NCBI GenBank assembly: GCA_035626515.1
Contig: DASPNM010000020.1
Span: forward strand, 6,322-70,321
Source of the DNA: DASPNM01 sp035626515
Lineage (GTDB): Bacteria > Bacteroidota > Bacteroidia > Chitinophagales > Chitinophagaceae
DNA: 64,000 bases
Direction of reading: 5' to 3'
In this document: positions 25,265 through 34,212 of the stretch, one piece after another
Layout: each line of letters begins with the position of its first letter
Numbering within the stretch: position 1 is the stretch's first letter
Program-made: the position numbers and the translations under genes
The notes under the pieces: generated by a model
Told to the model about the DNA's origin: nothing
What the model saw: only the letters and a program-made list of their open reading frames with translations
Database searches by the model: none

Positions 25265-25985
25265 TGCCGGTGGTAGTTACACTTTCTTCAGGAAACATTG
25301 TTTTCGAAAGCGCAAGCTGCGCGCGGATCAGCCGGCGGCTCAGCACTACAGCTACGATAAAGGACAATACTGCCCCGGCAAAGAGCAGCGCCTCCGACGC
25401 GTTCTGCCCGACGTACGACATTTGTTTGATAAAGAGCAGGAAGTCGAACGTGCCATGGAAAAATACGGCTCCCAGGACTCCGAGTCCCATCAGCACCTTT
25501 TCATTCACGCGGTCCATCTTCGCTTTGCCAACAAAATAACCCATCACTACTGCGAACGTGGCATGCGCCGGCACGCTGATAAACATCCGCATCAGTCCAA
25601 CATTCACGCTTTGGGTGTCAAACACCACGTATTTTACATTTTCCACGGTCGCAAACCCCATGCTCACCATCACGGAATACACGATGCCGTCGAACGGTTC
25701 GTCAAAACTTTTCTGGTTGTATGAGTAATACCGCAGACCAAGAAACTTACTGCCTTCTTCGCTGAATGCAACGACGGCGTACGCAAATACTGCGACACCC
25801 ATCAGGCTGCCGTCAATTACGTAAGCGAACGTTCTTTCCAGTACGATAGCCGGCAGAATAGCCAGCCCGCCCAGAGCGAAACTGACAACCAGGTTGAGCC
25901 TCGGCTCCTTGTTGTAAATGTCTTTGTAAAAAAGGTAAAGGCAAATGGCGATGCCGGGCGCAAGGGCAAGGGCAATGAGCTGCAT
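25257..25985 (-). CDS. PrsW-family intramembrane protease
   Basis: A 242-residue polytopic membrane protein of the glutamic-type intramembrane protease family. About seven hydrophobic segments are visible. The diagnostic residues are Glu76-Glu77 (SEEGSK), Glu115 in the FDGIVYSVMVSMGFATVENVKY block, His141 (PAHATFAVVMGYF) and His177 (FFHGTFDFLLF). PrsW cleaves anti-sigma factors in Bacillus; a Bacteroidota substrate is unknown and no anti-sigma factor gene is adjacent. It is co-transcribed with the downstream GNAT gene. Confidence 0.9.
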   Translation of the reverse strand: MQLIALALAPGIAICLYLFYKDIYNKEPRLNLVVSFALGGLAILPAIVLERTFAYVIDGSLMGVAVFAYAVVAFSEEGSKFLGLRYYSYNQKSFDEPFDGIVYSVMVSMGFATVENVKYVVFDTQSVNVGLMRMFISVPAHATFAVVMGYFVGKAKMDRVNEKVLMGLGVLGAVFFHGTFDFLLFIKQMSYVGQNASEALLFAGAVLSFIVAVVLSRRLIRAQLALSKTMFPEESVTTTGSV

Positions 25986-26047
25986 AGATGGTGGATTGCG
26001 GCCGGAAGATAAAAAATAAATTTCGAAGCGGCGTCCGCCAACCGCAG

Positions 26048-28456
26048 TCAGTTCTCTTCTTTTTTACCGAACAGGCGCTTGAAAAATCCTTTTTTCTTTT
26101 GCGAGTCTTCTTTCGGTGCACCGATCGGCTTGGTTTCCCCGTCCCGGATCACCGGTGGCTTGCGCAGCGTGTCGCGTTTGGGTTTATCCTCATCCTGCAC
26201 CGGGCGTGATTCCGGTCCGATGTAATCGTGCGATTCGTAATCTTCTTCGTCCACGCCCTGGTCGAGACCTTCGGCCCCCGGAGGTGGTATGTCATCGATC
26301 ATTTCCATGATATCCGCGCTGTTGATCTCGAGCTCCAATTCGGCAGGACGTGCGAACTGCGCATTCTTATCAATTCCCAGCGTCCTGTCTGCATATACTT
26401 TCCGGAAAAACGCTTCCCAGATTGGACGCGCGGCGGAAGATCCAAAACCGCCGGCTCCTTCGTTGCGGATAAAGCGGTCGTCGCAGCCCACCCATACGCC
26501 ACCCAGAAGCTGAGGTACGAATCCCATGAACCAGGCATCCGCGTTGTCGTTGGTCGTCCCGGTCTTTCCACCCATTTCGGCAGCACCAAGGCGGCCGCGC
26601 AACCCGGCAGCAGTGCCCTTATCTACAGTTCCCTGCAGCATGCGGCACATGTTGTACGCTGTGAGCTCGCTGATCGCTTCCTTCCGGTTTACGCTGTAAT
26701 CAAAACGCCTGATGACATTTCCATTCCGGTCCTCGATGCGCGTGATGAAATAAGGTTTCGTGGAAAATCCACGGCCCGCGAAAATGGTATAGCCCCACAT
26801 CATTTCAAATAGCGAAAGATCGCAGGAACCCAGGGCAATGGAAGGGTAGGGGTCCACACGCGTTGGAATATTCAGACGCGACAGGAATTCGGCGAACTGC
26901 TGCGGTCCGACCTGCTTCATAATATAGGCGGTGGCGCAGTTTTTCGAATAGGCGAGGGCGTTGGCCATCGTCATCATCCTGCCCGTGCACGTCCGGGAGG
27001 TGGCGGGTACCAGCTGGCGGTTGCCGAAATTTTGCTGTATATCTTCCACCTCCGTATCGGGAGTAAAGCCGCGCTCTTCCATTGCCTGCGTATAGAGGAG
27101 GGGTTTAATAGCCGAGCCTACCTGGCGCTTGGTTTTCAGGTTGACGTGGTCGTACTTGTATGTCTTGAAGTTGATCCCGCCTACCCAGGCCCGCACCTCA
27201 CCCGTTACCGGGTCCATCACCATGAATGCCGCCTGCACCATTTCGCGGTGATACTTGATGGAGTCGTAAGGTGTCATCACGGTGTCTTTCTCGCGCTTGG
27301 CATTCCAGGCGAATATTTTCATTTTCGTCTTCTCAAAAAAGCTGGCGCGAATCTCCTTGTCGCTGTATCCATCGTCTTCCATATTCCGCCACCGTTCGCT
27401 CTGCTTCATCGCGGCATCCAGGACGTTCGCATGTCCTTTCCAGATCAGGTCGTTCTTCAGTTTGGGTTGTGCCACAAGGTATTTCTGCAGCGTGGGCAAA
27501 TGGGAGGCAACCGCCTCTTCGGCGTATTCCTGCATCCTCGGATTGATCGTTGTGTAAATCTTCAGTCCGTCATCGTAAATGTCGTAGGGTTCGCCGTTCG
27601 GCTTCTTTGTATCCTTCAGCGCGGCGCGCACTTCGTCTTTCAGCACCTCGCGGAAATACGGAGCATAGCCCGTGTTCTCATCCAGCTTCCTGTAATTTAG
27701 TTTGATAGGTTTCGATTTCAGGCGTGCGGCTTCCGCGTTGGAAAGCTTTCCGTTCTGCTCCATTTCCGTGAGCACCACGTTGCGACGGTCGAGGGCTGCT
27801 TTCGGATTGCGGATCGGGTTGTAAAGTGTGTTTCCCTTCAGCATTCCCACCAGCAGCGCAGCCTCCTCTACGCGAAGCTGGTCAGGTTCTTTCTGGAAAA
27901 AAGTCCGGGATGCGTTGCGAATGCCGTAAATATTGTTGCCGAAAGGAACAGCGTTTAGGTAAAGCGTGATGATTTCTTCTTTCGTAAAATTCTTTTCCAG
28001 CCGGATGGATACGATCCACTCCTTTAGCTTTTCAATCACCCGCCAGGCCTTGTTGCGGCTTCCCTGCTCGAGCAGCGCTTTGGCGAGCTGCTGGGTGAGG
28101 GTACTGCCTCCCCCTTTCCGCCCGCCGCTGCTGATCGCACGCAGCGTGGATTTGAAATCAATTCCGCTGTGCTTGTAAAACCGGGAATCTTCAGTGGAAA
28201 TCAGCGCATCGATTACATGGCGGGAAATGTCACGGTATTTTACATTGCTGCGGTTTCCCCGCTCGGTATAGTACTTGCCCATCAATGTTCCTTCCTCCGC
28301 GTACACTTCGGAAGCTTGCAAAATGGATGGGTTCTCGAGCTCTTCCAGCGAAGGTAATTTTCCAAAAACTCCAAAGAATGCCAGAGCAAGGAGCAGGAAG
28401 AAGAGAGCCATGCCGCCCAGGAAGATCCGCCAAAACAGCCGGACTGACCTTTTCAT
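26048..28456 (-). CDS. Class A penicillin-binding protein (PBP1A type)
   Basis: An 802-residue bifunctional peptidoglycan synthase. It has an N-terminal membrane anchor (about 8-32), a GT51 glycosyltransferase with the catalytic Glu89 in STEDSRFYKHSGIDF and GGSTLTQQLAKAL, a linker, and a transpeptidase with active-site Ser448 in GSAIKPLLY, the YSKNCATAYI motif and K631 in KTGTTNDNADAWFMG. The C-terminal ~90 residues are acidic then Lys/Pro-rich (RPVQDEDKPKRDTL and KKGFFKRLFGKK), probably disordered. It acts at the inner membrane on lipid II. The gene is monocistronic or leads into the PrsW gene, with a 62-base gap. Confidence 0.95.
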   Translation of the reverse strand: MKRSVRLFWRIFLGGMALFFLLLALAFFGVFGKLPSLEELENPSILQASEVYAEEGTLMGKYYTERGNRSNVKYRDISRHVIDALISTEDSRFYKHSGIDFKSTLRAISSGGRKGGGSTLTQQLAKALLEQGSRNKAWRVIEKLKEWIVSIRLEKNFTKEEIITLYLNAVPFGNNIYGIRNASRTFFQKEPDQLRVEEAALLVGMLKGNTLYNPIRNPKAALDRRNVVLTEMEQNGKLSNAEAARLKSKPIKLNYRKLDENTGYAPYFREVLKDEVRAALKDTKKPNGEPYDIYDDGLKIYTTINPRMQEYAEEAVASHLPTLQKYLVAQPKLKNDLIWKGHANVLDAAMKQSERWRNMEDDGYSDKEIRASFFEKTKMKIFAWNAKREKDTVMTPYDSIKYHREMVQAAFMVMDPVTGEVRAWVGGINFKTYKYDHVNLKTKRQVGSAIKPLLYTQAMEERGFTPDTEVEDIQQNFGNRQLVPATSRTCTGRMMTMANALAYSKNCATAYIMKQVGPQQFAEFLSRLNIPTRVDPYPSIALGSCDLSLFEMMWGYTIFAGRGFSTKPYFITRIEDRNGNVIRRFDYSVNRKEAISELTAYNMCRMLQGTVDKGTAAGLRGRLGAAEMGGKTGTTNDNADAWFMGFVPQLLGGVWVGCDDRFIRNEGAGGFGSSAARPIWEAFFRKVYADRTLGIDKNAQFARPAELELEINSADIMEMIDDIPPPGAEGLDQGVDEEDYESHDYIGPESRPVQDEDKPKRDTLRKPPVIRDGETKPIGAPKEDSQKKKGFFKRLFGKKEEN

Positions 28457-28564
28457 AAAAAGGCTTTACTGAATTTCAAATTACAGCAGAAATACTGCCA
28501 GTCGAAATTATAAAAAACCGGTATGCGTGGACACACCGTGTTTGTAATGTTTTGCCAAAACCGG

Positions 28565-31504
28565 TCACTCGGGAAACTTTCCCGGGATTTGCTGCTCCAG
28601 GAAGCTTCGATAAGAACGCAGATCGCGGTTGGTTTTCAGCAGCACCAGGTTGCTCTCCGAAATTATGGTAAAGCTGTATTTGCCGCCGCGAAGCCAGGGA
28701 ATGATCTCCGTTGCTGTTCGCGGACGGATGCGGTCTACGTAATCTATTGCTTCCGCAGCCGTGCGGAATGGCGCGATGAGCAGCAACTTGTTGTCCGCGT
28801 CCAGGTCAAAAAGCTGCGCTTCCATCTGTTTGTTGTAAAAGGTTTCCCTGTTGTACCGCGCGAATGCGTTTTTGGCTTCGTTGATGAAGACCGGGTCAAT
28901 GCGGTTGAGAACGATCATCACCAGGTGCGCCGATTCCGGTTTGTGGGTGAACGGTGAATGCGTAAATGTCGGGAGAGGCTTGTTGCCGACCGTATCGATC
29001 CCCGGCCGGTTTACCGTAGGTTGCGGGCGGTTTACCACCACGCTGTCGCGGATCCTTGCCGGGGGCTGACTGACCACCGGCTCAGGTTTTTTTCCTGTGC
29101 TGTCTTCACCCGGACGCGAGATCACCAGGTTTTTGAGCTCTTCTTCAATTTCGTGACGCCGACTGAGCACGTTCACGAGCGCGGTTGCCCTTGCCGCCAG
29201 TAAGGATTGCGAAAATTGATTTGTGATCTCAGTCAGGATTGCAATGGCGGTGCTGTCCTGGCGTTGCCGGATATAATACACCGCTTCGATGTAAAGTAGC
29301 TGGGGCGTCCAGTAGTTCCGGCCGTAGAGGCTGTCGGCCCGCTTTTTTTCCCAAACAGCCTGATCGAAATTTCCCTCAATAAACAGGTCATAAATTCTTT
29401 CGTACGCCGCCGTGGCGTCCGGATTTTTTAATGCCTGCAAATTTTTCCCGGTATTGACGATGGCGGTGAAATTGCTGTTGGCGTGCTGCAGCGTGAGTAA
29501 TGTCTTGATGGCGGCAGCCTTTTGCGTTTCCCCCTGCCGGCGGTAGCAGTAATACAGGTTGAACAGCACCTGGTCCATGCTGTCGAACACGGGAAAACGG
29601 GTGCGGAGTCGCTCATAGGTCTCCGTCCCGAGCACGCAGTCCTCGAGCTCGTGGATGTAAAGTTTTCCAAGCGCGAACAATGCCTTTTGCAGCGAGTCGT
29701 TCGACACAGCGAGGAGCGCCTCGGTGAGCGGAAGATGTTCGTAGAGCGATTCGAAAGTTATCTCGTTGCCGGGGGATGGATTATTGTTTTGCTGTTGCCC
29801 TCCGGTGATGGATGGTTGCTTTCCGCCCATCTGCGTGCCGGGTGCGATCACCGCGCTTCGTCGCCAGTTGTCCACGTTCGGCCGGTTTCCCCAGCGCGCC
29901 CGAAAATCATTTTGCCCGCGGGTGCGGGCGCTGCTGTTGTAGAAATACCATTCTCCTTTTGATTCGTTATTCGCGAACAGGTTCGGCGCCGGCTGTCCGC
30001 CCGTCGTGCTCGAGCCGAGTCCAAATCCTTCGTCCTTCAGCCCCTGCTGCTTGCGCAGCTGACGCGCGAGTTTGCGGACAAAATCCTTTCGTTCTTCCTC
30101 CGGCAGGGCTGCGATCCGCTGCAGGCTGTCCTGTCGCTCCACGATCTCCATGTTTGTGGCAAGAGCGCCCAGGATTTCCTTGCGCCTCACGATCCGGTCC
30201 GGATCTTTCAGCGCGGTATCTTCCAGCTTCAAACTGTCGTAATAGTTGTAGGCCTTCCGGTACTCGCTTCTGTCAAAGGACAGTTCCGCCAGCTGAAGAA
30301 AGGCCTTGTTTCGCTGGGCAATAGTATTGCTGGTATAAGTGGTGCTTTTCGCCAGAAGCGCAAGTGCGGCTTCCACGTTATTCCGCTCCAGCTCCATTTG
30401 CGCAGCCATGTAGTAGATGATGTCGCGGTAATCCTGGTATTTGTCGCGCTTCGCCATTTTGAGCAGTTCCGCGATGTTCCGCTCGATTTGTTTTTCGCCT
30501 TCCACCTTGTTCACCTTTATGGCATAGAGGCGTGCGTAGATGTCCATGATAGGATCGGTCGTATGGCTGCTGACCCTGGAGTAAAAACGTTCGGCTTCTT
30601 TGTAGTTGCCCGCCAGCTCGAAGAGCTGTGCCGCCAGGTATTCCCAGCGGGCTTTTTCCTGCTGGTCGGTGGCGTTGTCCAGGGCAAGCACAAGGTGTGC
30701 GGCCGCGCTGTCCCAGATGTTCTGTTTGTAAAACCAGAATGACTGCACTTCATGAAGGTCGTTGTGCAGCCGCTTGGGGAATGCCGGATCGCTTCGCAGC
30801 GTGACGATCAGGCTGGCGGCCTCGGCAAACTGGTCGCGCGCGAGAAAATTCCGAATCTGCCAGATAAAGGCATCGTTGCGGCTCGGAGGCTCCGAAAGCA
30901 ATCGGCGGGGCAGACTGTTCTTTTCGGGTGTCGCGATGCTGAATACATTGTTCCCGTCTTTAATGCTCCCGATCGTTTTGTAATAGCCGTCTGCCTCCTT
31001 TTCGGCGAAAGCCCAGTTGATGAACTGGAACATCAGGAAGGCCGAGTCAAATTGTTTTCGGAGATAATACGAGGCTCCCCAGAGCAGGTACAGGTTGTCG
31101 ATCCAGTCGTTGCGCAGGTCATGCAGCACGATCCCGCTCTGAGACTTGTAGCCCACCGAGTCGAGCTGAACCGAATCCCTCGCGGTCACGTCGAGTGAAT
31201 AGTTGTAAAAGGGGAGCAGCCGCGAGTAATCGTCGGTATGGGCGGCTTTCGCGCGCTCGAGTACCTCGTTCAGCTTGTTGTTGGCGTTGAAGAAATAATT
31301 GTAATGGGTAACCGTGTTTTGGATAAAACGCGTCGGTAGAGTGAATTTTTTTTGGTCGGATTTTTCCGATCGCAGCACCCGCTCCTCGTATTCCTTCGGT
31401 TTTTTGATGTCAAAGCTGATCCCGAGCTGGCCGGCGGCCGGAAGGGTAAACTGGATAAGGAAGAGGAAAATGGCCGTGCTGGCCCTGTTCGGGAATACTC
31501 GCAT
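28565..31504 (-). CDS. Large tetratricopeptide-repeat envelope protein, SprE/PorW-like
   Basis: A 979-residue exported protein. It has a signal peptide (ends LPAAGQ), the FIQNTVTHYNYFFNANNKLNEVLERAK segment typical of the gliding/type IX secretion lipoproteins SprE and PorW, then a long series of TPR-like helical hairpins (about 120-870). A Gln/Asn-rich low-complexity region lies near 480-580. The C-terminal domain contains HLVMIVLNRIDPVFINEAKNAFARYN and GKYSFTIISESNLVLLKTN. No clear lipobox is seen. SprE/PorW are needed for type IX secretion in relatives, but the assignment here rests on pattern only. The ATG at 31504 is preferred over an upstream TTG. Confidence 0.65.
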   Translation of the reverse strand: MRVFPNRASTAIFLFLIQFTLPAAGQLGISFDIKKPKEYEERVLRSEKSDQKKFTLPTRFIQNTVTHYNYFFNANNKLNEVLERAKAAHTDDYSRLLPFYNYSLDVTARDSVQLDSVGYKSQSGIVLHDLRNDWIDNLYLLWGASYYLRKQFDSAFLMFQFINWAFAEKEADGYYKTIGSIKDGNNVFSIATPEKNSLPRRLLSEPPSRNDAFIWQIRNFLARDQFAEAASLIVTLRSDPAFPKRLHNDLHEVQSFWFYKQNIWDSAAAHLVLALDNATDQQEKARWEYLAAQLFELAGNYKEAERFYSRVSSHTTDPIMDIYARLYAIKVNKVEGEKQIERNIAELLKMAKRDKYQDYRDIIYYMAAQMELERNNVEAALALLAKSTTYTSNTIAQRNKAFLQLAELSFDRSEYRKAYNYYDSLKLEDTALKDPDRIVRRKEILGALATNMEIVERQDSLQRIAALPEEERKDFVRKLARQLRKQQGLKDEGFGLGSSTTGGQPAPNLFANNESKGEWYFYNSSARTRGQNDFRARWGNRPNVDNWRRSAVIAPGTQMGGKQPSITGGQQQNNNPSPGNEITFESLYEHLPLTEALLAVSNDSLQKALFALGKLYIHELEDCVLGTETYERLRTRFPVFDSMDQVLFNLYYCYRRQGETQKAAAIKTLLTLQHANSNFTAIVNTGKNLQALKNPDATAAYERIYDLFIEGNFDQAVWEKKRADSLYGRNYWTPQLLYIEAVYYIRQRQDSTAIAILTEITNQFSQSLLAARATALVNVLSRRHEIEEELKNLVISRPGEDSTGKKPEPVVSQPPARIRDSVVVNRPQPTVNRPGIDTVGNKPLPTFTHSPFTHKPESAHLVMIVLNRIDPVFINEAKNAFARYNRETFYNKQMEAQLFDLDADNKLLLIAPFRTAAEAIDYVDRIRPRTATEIIPWLRGGKYSFTIISESNLVLLKTNRDLRSYRSFLEQQIPGKFPE

Positions 31505-31554
31505 CTTCGGGCTCAATCTAATTGCTTAATAACTGAATTTCAAATATTTTAGTA

Positions 31555-31562
31555 CAAAAATA
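31555..31562 (-). promoter_or_regulatory. -7 box TATTTTTG for the TPR gene
   Basis: Exact TAnnTTTG match on the minus strand, 50 bases before the ATG at 31504, within the 143-base divergent region shared with the bactofilin operon. Confidence 0.5.
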
Positions 31563-31647
31563 GGGCATTTTTTTCAGTGAAATTGAGGGCTGTCGACCCC
31601 CGAATGCAGGGGGCGGTGATTACCTTTAATTCACCTAAATCTCCAGT

Positions 31648-32040
31648 ATGCTGAAACTAGACGCGGGATCCACCCTGAAAAGGTTGCGTAACCGCTACCG
31701 GCTGGTCGTGATGAACGACGATACCTATGAAGAAGTTGTTACCTTTAAATTATCCAGGTTGAGCGTTTATGTAGCGTTGAGCACAATTTTTGTGTTGCTC
31801 GTCGGACTAACTGTAGCGCTCATCGTTTTCACCCCTTTGAAGTATTACATTCCGGGCTATGACGACCTCAAGGCAGGGCGGGAATACCGGCAGATGAAAT
31901 ACAGAGTGGATTCGCTGGAAAAACAGATCGGATACCAGTCCACGTACATTGAGAACATCAGGAAAGTGCTGCGCGGCGATGCTCTTCCGCTGGACACCAC
32001 CGCGATTGAGATTCCAAAAGTTGAAATATCACAGGATTAA
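31648..32040 (+). CDS. Peptidase-less bactofilin partner: membrane anchor and coiled coil of an M23-type protein
   Basis: A 130-residue protein with a basic cytosolic N-terminus (KRLRNRYRLVVMNDDTYEEVVTFKLSRLSVY), one transmembrane helix (about 47-70), the hallmark FTPLKYYIPGYDDLKAG and a short coiled coil (about 85-112), ending in a Glu/Ile tail. In relatives the same N-terminal module continues into an M23 endopeptidase domain and is encoded next to a bactofilin. Here the reading frame stops after the coiled coil, nine bases before the bactofilin ATG, so the hydrolase is missing. It probably anchors bactofilin filaments to the membrane. A TACCTTTA near-match box lies upstream. Confidence 0.7.
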   Translation: MLKLDAGSTLKRLRNRYRLVVMNDDTYEEVVTFKLSRLSVYVALSTIFVLLVGLTVALIVFTPLKYYIPGYDDLKAGREYRQMKYRVDSLEKQIGYQSTYIENIRKVLRGDALPLDTTAIEIPKVEISQD

Positions 32041-32049
32041 CGATTAACT

Positions 32050-32460
32050 ATGTTTCATACCAAAAACAAAACTGAGATGCAAACCAATGGCAGCAACGGG
32101 AACGGTACCACCCTGATTGGCGCCGGCACCACCGTGAAGGGCGATATCAGCAGCAACAGCGACCTGCGTATCGACGGCACGGTGAATGGAAATGTACACA
32201 GCGCCGCCAAGATCGTGATCGGGGCACATGGTGTAGTGGAAGGCGACATCTCGGGCAACCAGGCCGATATCGTTGGAAAAGTTTCCGGCAATATCCGCAC
32301 GAAAGAGCTGCTGCAGCTGAGGGCCGACTGCGTGGTAACCGGCAATCTTTATGCAGGCAGGCTTCAGGTCGAGCCCAGTGCCACCTTCAATGGCCAATGC
32401 CACATGGGTGCAAACATCGTCGAGATGATCAATGAGCAAACCCAGGTCGCCACGAACTGA
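32050..32460 (+). CDS. Bactofilin
   Basis: A 136-residue bactofilin (DUF583). The Asn/Gly-rich N-terminal tail (residues 1-20) is followed by a right-handed beta-helix of short repeats: TLIGAGTTVKGDISSNSDLRIDGTVNGNVHSAAKIVIGAHGVVEGDISGNQADIVGKVSGNI, LLQLRADCVVTGNLYAGRLQVEPSATFNGQC. Bactofilins polymerise spontaneously and recruit cell-wall enzymes to define shape. It lies between its membrane partner and an AtpZ-like gene that overlaps its 3' end by 29 bases. Confidence 0.93.
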   Translation: MFHTKNKTEMQTNGSNGNGTTLIGAGTTVKGDISSNSDLRIDGTVNGNVHSAAKIVIGAHGVVEGDISGNQADIVGKVSGNIRTKELLQLRADCVVTGNLYAGRLQVEPSATFNGQCHMGANIVEMINEQTQVATN

Positions 32461-32662
32461 AAACCGCAACCGCGATCTGTACCGTTACGCCAGCCTCGGC
32501 ACACAGCTGCTCGTTGCGATCGGGCTTGCCGTCTTCCTCGGCATCAAGGCCGACGGATGGCTGCGCACTTTCCCGCTGTTTTCCTGCGTCCTACCTTCGC
32601 TCGTCCTGTTCGGGATCTTCTACAAGCTGGTCCGTGAAACCAGGAAACCGAAGAAACCATGA
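32432..32662 (+). CDS. AtpZ/AtpI-family small membrane protein
   Basis: A 76-residue protein with a basic N-terminus and two hydrophobic helices (about 22-41 and 47-65). The motif YRYASLGTQLLVAIGLAVFLGIKADGWL is typical of AtpZ/AtpI, the accessory proteins encoded before the F1Fo ATP synthase that help assemble the c-ring or handle Mg2+/Ca2+. It overlaps the bactofilin gene by 29 bases and the next gene by four. No atpBEFHAG genes follow in this window, which is unusual for this linkage. Confidence 0.75.
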   Translation: MSKPRSPRTENRNRDLYRYASLGTQLLVAIGLAVFLGIKADGWLRTFPLFSCVLPSLVLFGIFYKLVRETRKPKKP

Positions 32663-33057
32663 TGCAACAAAGCTGGAAGCATTTTTACCCGGTGCTGTTG
32701 ATGTTTATCGCGCTCACAGCATTTTTCCTGGCTGGCGGGACTTTGCTCAGCAACTGGAACATGGACCCATCGGTCCTGCTGTGGGGCAATGCCATCCTTT
32801 TTGCGGCCACCGCGCTTTCCGCCCTTGTTTCGCTAAAGGGCCTCCGCGCAAAAACGGGACATGCTGCGGTGCGATCCGTCTACGGAAGTTTCATGATCAA
32901 ATTCTTCATTTGCGTGATTGCGGCTTTCGCTTACATCATGACAGCGAAAAAAGCAGTCAACAAACCTGCGCTTTTTACGTGCATGGGACTTTACGTGGTC
33001 TACACGGTCCTGGAAGTATCCATCCTAACCAAACTATCCAGGCAGCGGAATGGCTAA
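32659..33057 (+). CDS. Four-helix membrane protein of the ATP-synthase-associated type
   Basis: A 132-residue polytopic protein with four hydrophobic segments (about 8-28, 40-60, 75-98, 108-128). The composition and the short loops between them fit the AtpI-like protein commonly found between AtpZ and atpB in Bacteroidota. The start overlaps the AtpZ-like gene (ATGATG), and the stop overlaps the SprT-like gene by eight bases, so it sits in one operon. Its function in the absence of a neighbouring ATP synthase is unclear. Confidence 0.6.
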   Translation: MMQQSWKHFYPVLLMFIALTAFFLAGGTLLSNWNMDPSVLLWGNAILFAATALSALVSLKGLRAKTGHAAVRSVYGSFMIKFFICVIAAFAYIMTAKKAVNKPALFTCMGLYVVYTVLEVSILTKLSRQRNG

Positions 33058-33670
33058 GCAGGAAGCCCCTCTTCAGCTTTTGAAAAACTATTTGCCTGAA
33101 GGCAGTTACGAAGCAGTAGTGCGTCACATCCTCGAACATCGGGTGCACCTCACCATTACGCGGCAGCGGCGCAGTGTCCTCGGTGACTACCGACACCGTA
33201 CGCACTATGCAAACCATCGCATTAGCATCAACAGCAACCTGAACCGATACGCCTTCCTTATTACGCTGCTGCACGAGCTCGCGCATCTTTTCACCTATGA
33301 ACAGTTCGGCAACGGCGTGTCCGCACACGGTCGGGAATGGAAAGCGATCTATGCCGGGCTCCTGAAAGAGTTCATCAACTCGCGCATCTTTCCCCCGGAT
33401 ATCGAAAGAGAGCTGTTCCTTTCCCTGCGAAATCCCGCTGCCTCGAGCTGTGCCGAAGACGGACTCATCCGGGTACTCAGGAACTACGATCCCGCTCCCA
33501 ACGGCCACCGCCTGGTCGAGGAATTACCGGAGAACGCTCTTTTCCGGAGCGAAGGCCGCGTGTTCCGGAAACTGGAAAAGCTGAGAAAGCGTTTTCGGTG
33601 TATCGAAGTGGCCACGGGTCATGTCTATCTTTTCAGCCCGGTGTATGAAGTGGAGGAATTGAACGCCTAG
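33050..33670 (+). CDS. SprT-like metalloprotease-fold protein
   Basis: A 206-residue protein with the zincin signature HELAH at residues 75-79 and a downstream His93 (GVSAHGREWKAIYAGLL), matching SprT-like domains. The four-cysteine zinc ribbon seen C-terminally in many SprT/SPRTN proteins is absent. The C-terminus has a beta segment (FRCIEVATGHVYLFSPVYEVEEL). A role in protein or DNA-protein crosslink turnover is only an analogy. It is the last gene of the bactofilin operon and converges on a GNAT gene with a four-base overlap. Confidence 0.85.
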   Translation: MAKQEAPLQLLKNYLPEGSYEAVVRHILEHRVHLTITRQRRSVLGDYRHRTHYANHRISINSNLNRYAFLITLLHELAHLFTYEQFGNGVSAHGREWKAIYAGLLKEFINSRIFPPDIERELFLSLRNPAASSCAEDGLIRVLRNYDPAPNGHRLVEELPENALFRSEGRVFRKLEKLRKRFRCIEVATGHVYLFSPVYEVEELNA

Positions 33671-34173
33671 CCGGCCGCTGTCGCAGGGTCCGCAAGCTCC
33701 TTCAGCATCCAGACAGCGCAGCCGGTGTGCGCCGTATCGAACTGTTTGTCGAGGTAATGAAAACCGGCTTTTTCATATAGGCTGATAGCGCGCTTCAGCT
33801 CGGGCATGCTTTCGAGGTAAAGCTTTTTGTATCCTTTCTCTTTTGCTTCTGCCACGCATTTTTCGATGAGCGTTTTTCCGAGCCCCAGCCCCCGTGCCTT
33901 TGGGATCAGGTACATTTTTACGAGTTCGCTGGTGTCTTCGGGGATTCCCTCGGTCGGATAAATACCCGCACCGCCCACCACTTCCCCGTCGATTTCGACC
34001 ACCCAGTAGGCCGACATCGGGTCGCGAAAAAGTTCGTACAAATGATCGGTGGTTTCTTCGTAGTAGACGGTCCCCGGGCGCACCGCTCCAAATTCCTCGA
34101 GCGTGCTGCGAATGATCCTGGCCAGTGCGGCGTTGTCGCGTGGTTCGATGGGGCGAATGCGGATCTCGGGCAT
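33667..34173 (-). CDS. GNAT-family N-acetyltransferase
   Basis: A 168-residue acetyltransferase: IRPIEPRDNAALARIIRSTLEEFG, YWVVEIDGEVVGGAGIYPTEG, the CoA-binding ELVKMYLIPKARGLGLGKTLIEKCV loop and LYLESMPELKRAISLYEKAGFHYL. The domain fills the whole protein and the substrate is unknown. The ATG at 34173 is four bases after a TATTTTTG box that overlaps the T-tract of an upstream terminator, so the promoter is probably its own. Confidence 0.9.
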   Translation of the reverse strand: MPEIRIRPIEPRDNAALARIIRSTLEEFGAVRPGTVYYEETTDHLYELFRDPMSAYWVVEIDGEVVGGAGIYPTEGIPEDTSELVKMYLIPKARGLGLGKTLIEKCVAEAKEKGYKKLYLESMPELKRAISLYEKAGFHYLDKQFDTAHTGCAVWMLKELADPATAAG

Positions 34174-34177
34174 ATTT

Positions 34178-34185
34178 CAAAAATA
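34178..34185 (-). promoter_or_regulatory. -7 box TATTTTTG overlapping a terminator T-tract
   Basis: Exact TAnnTTTG on the minus strand, four bases before the GNAT ATG and inside the U-rich tail of the preceding terminator hairpin. Confidence 0.55.
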
Positions 34186-34209
34186 AGAAAGCCCGGTGTA
34201 AACCGGGCT
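34178..34209 (-). terminator. Rho-independent terminator
   Basis: On the minus strand AGCCCGGT and ACCGGGCT (34209-34202 and 34197-34190) form a perfect 8-bp stem with a TTAC loop, followed by TTCTTATTTTTG. It closes the lipoprotein/tRNA-like unit. Confidence 0.8.
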
Positions 34210-34212
34210 CTG

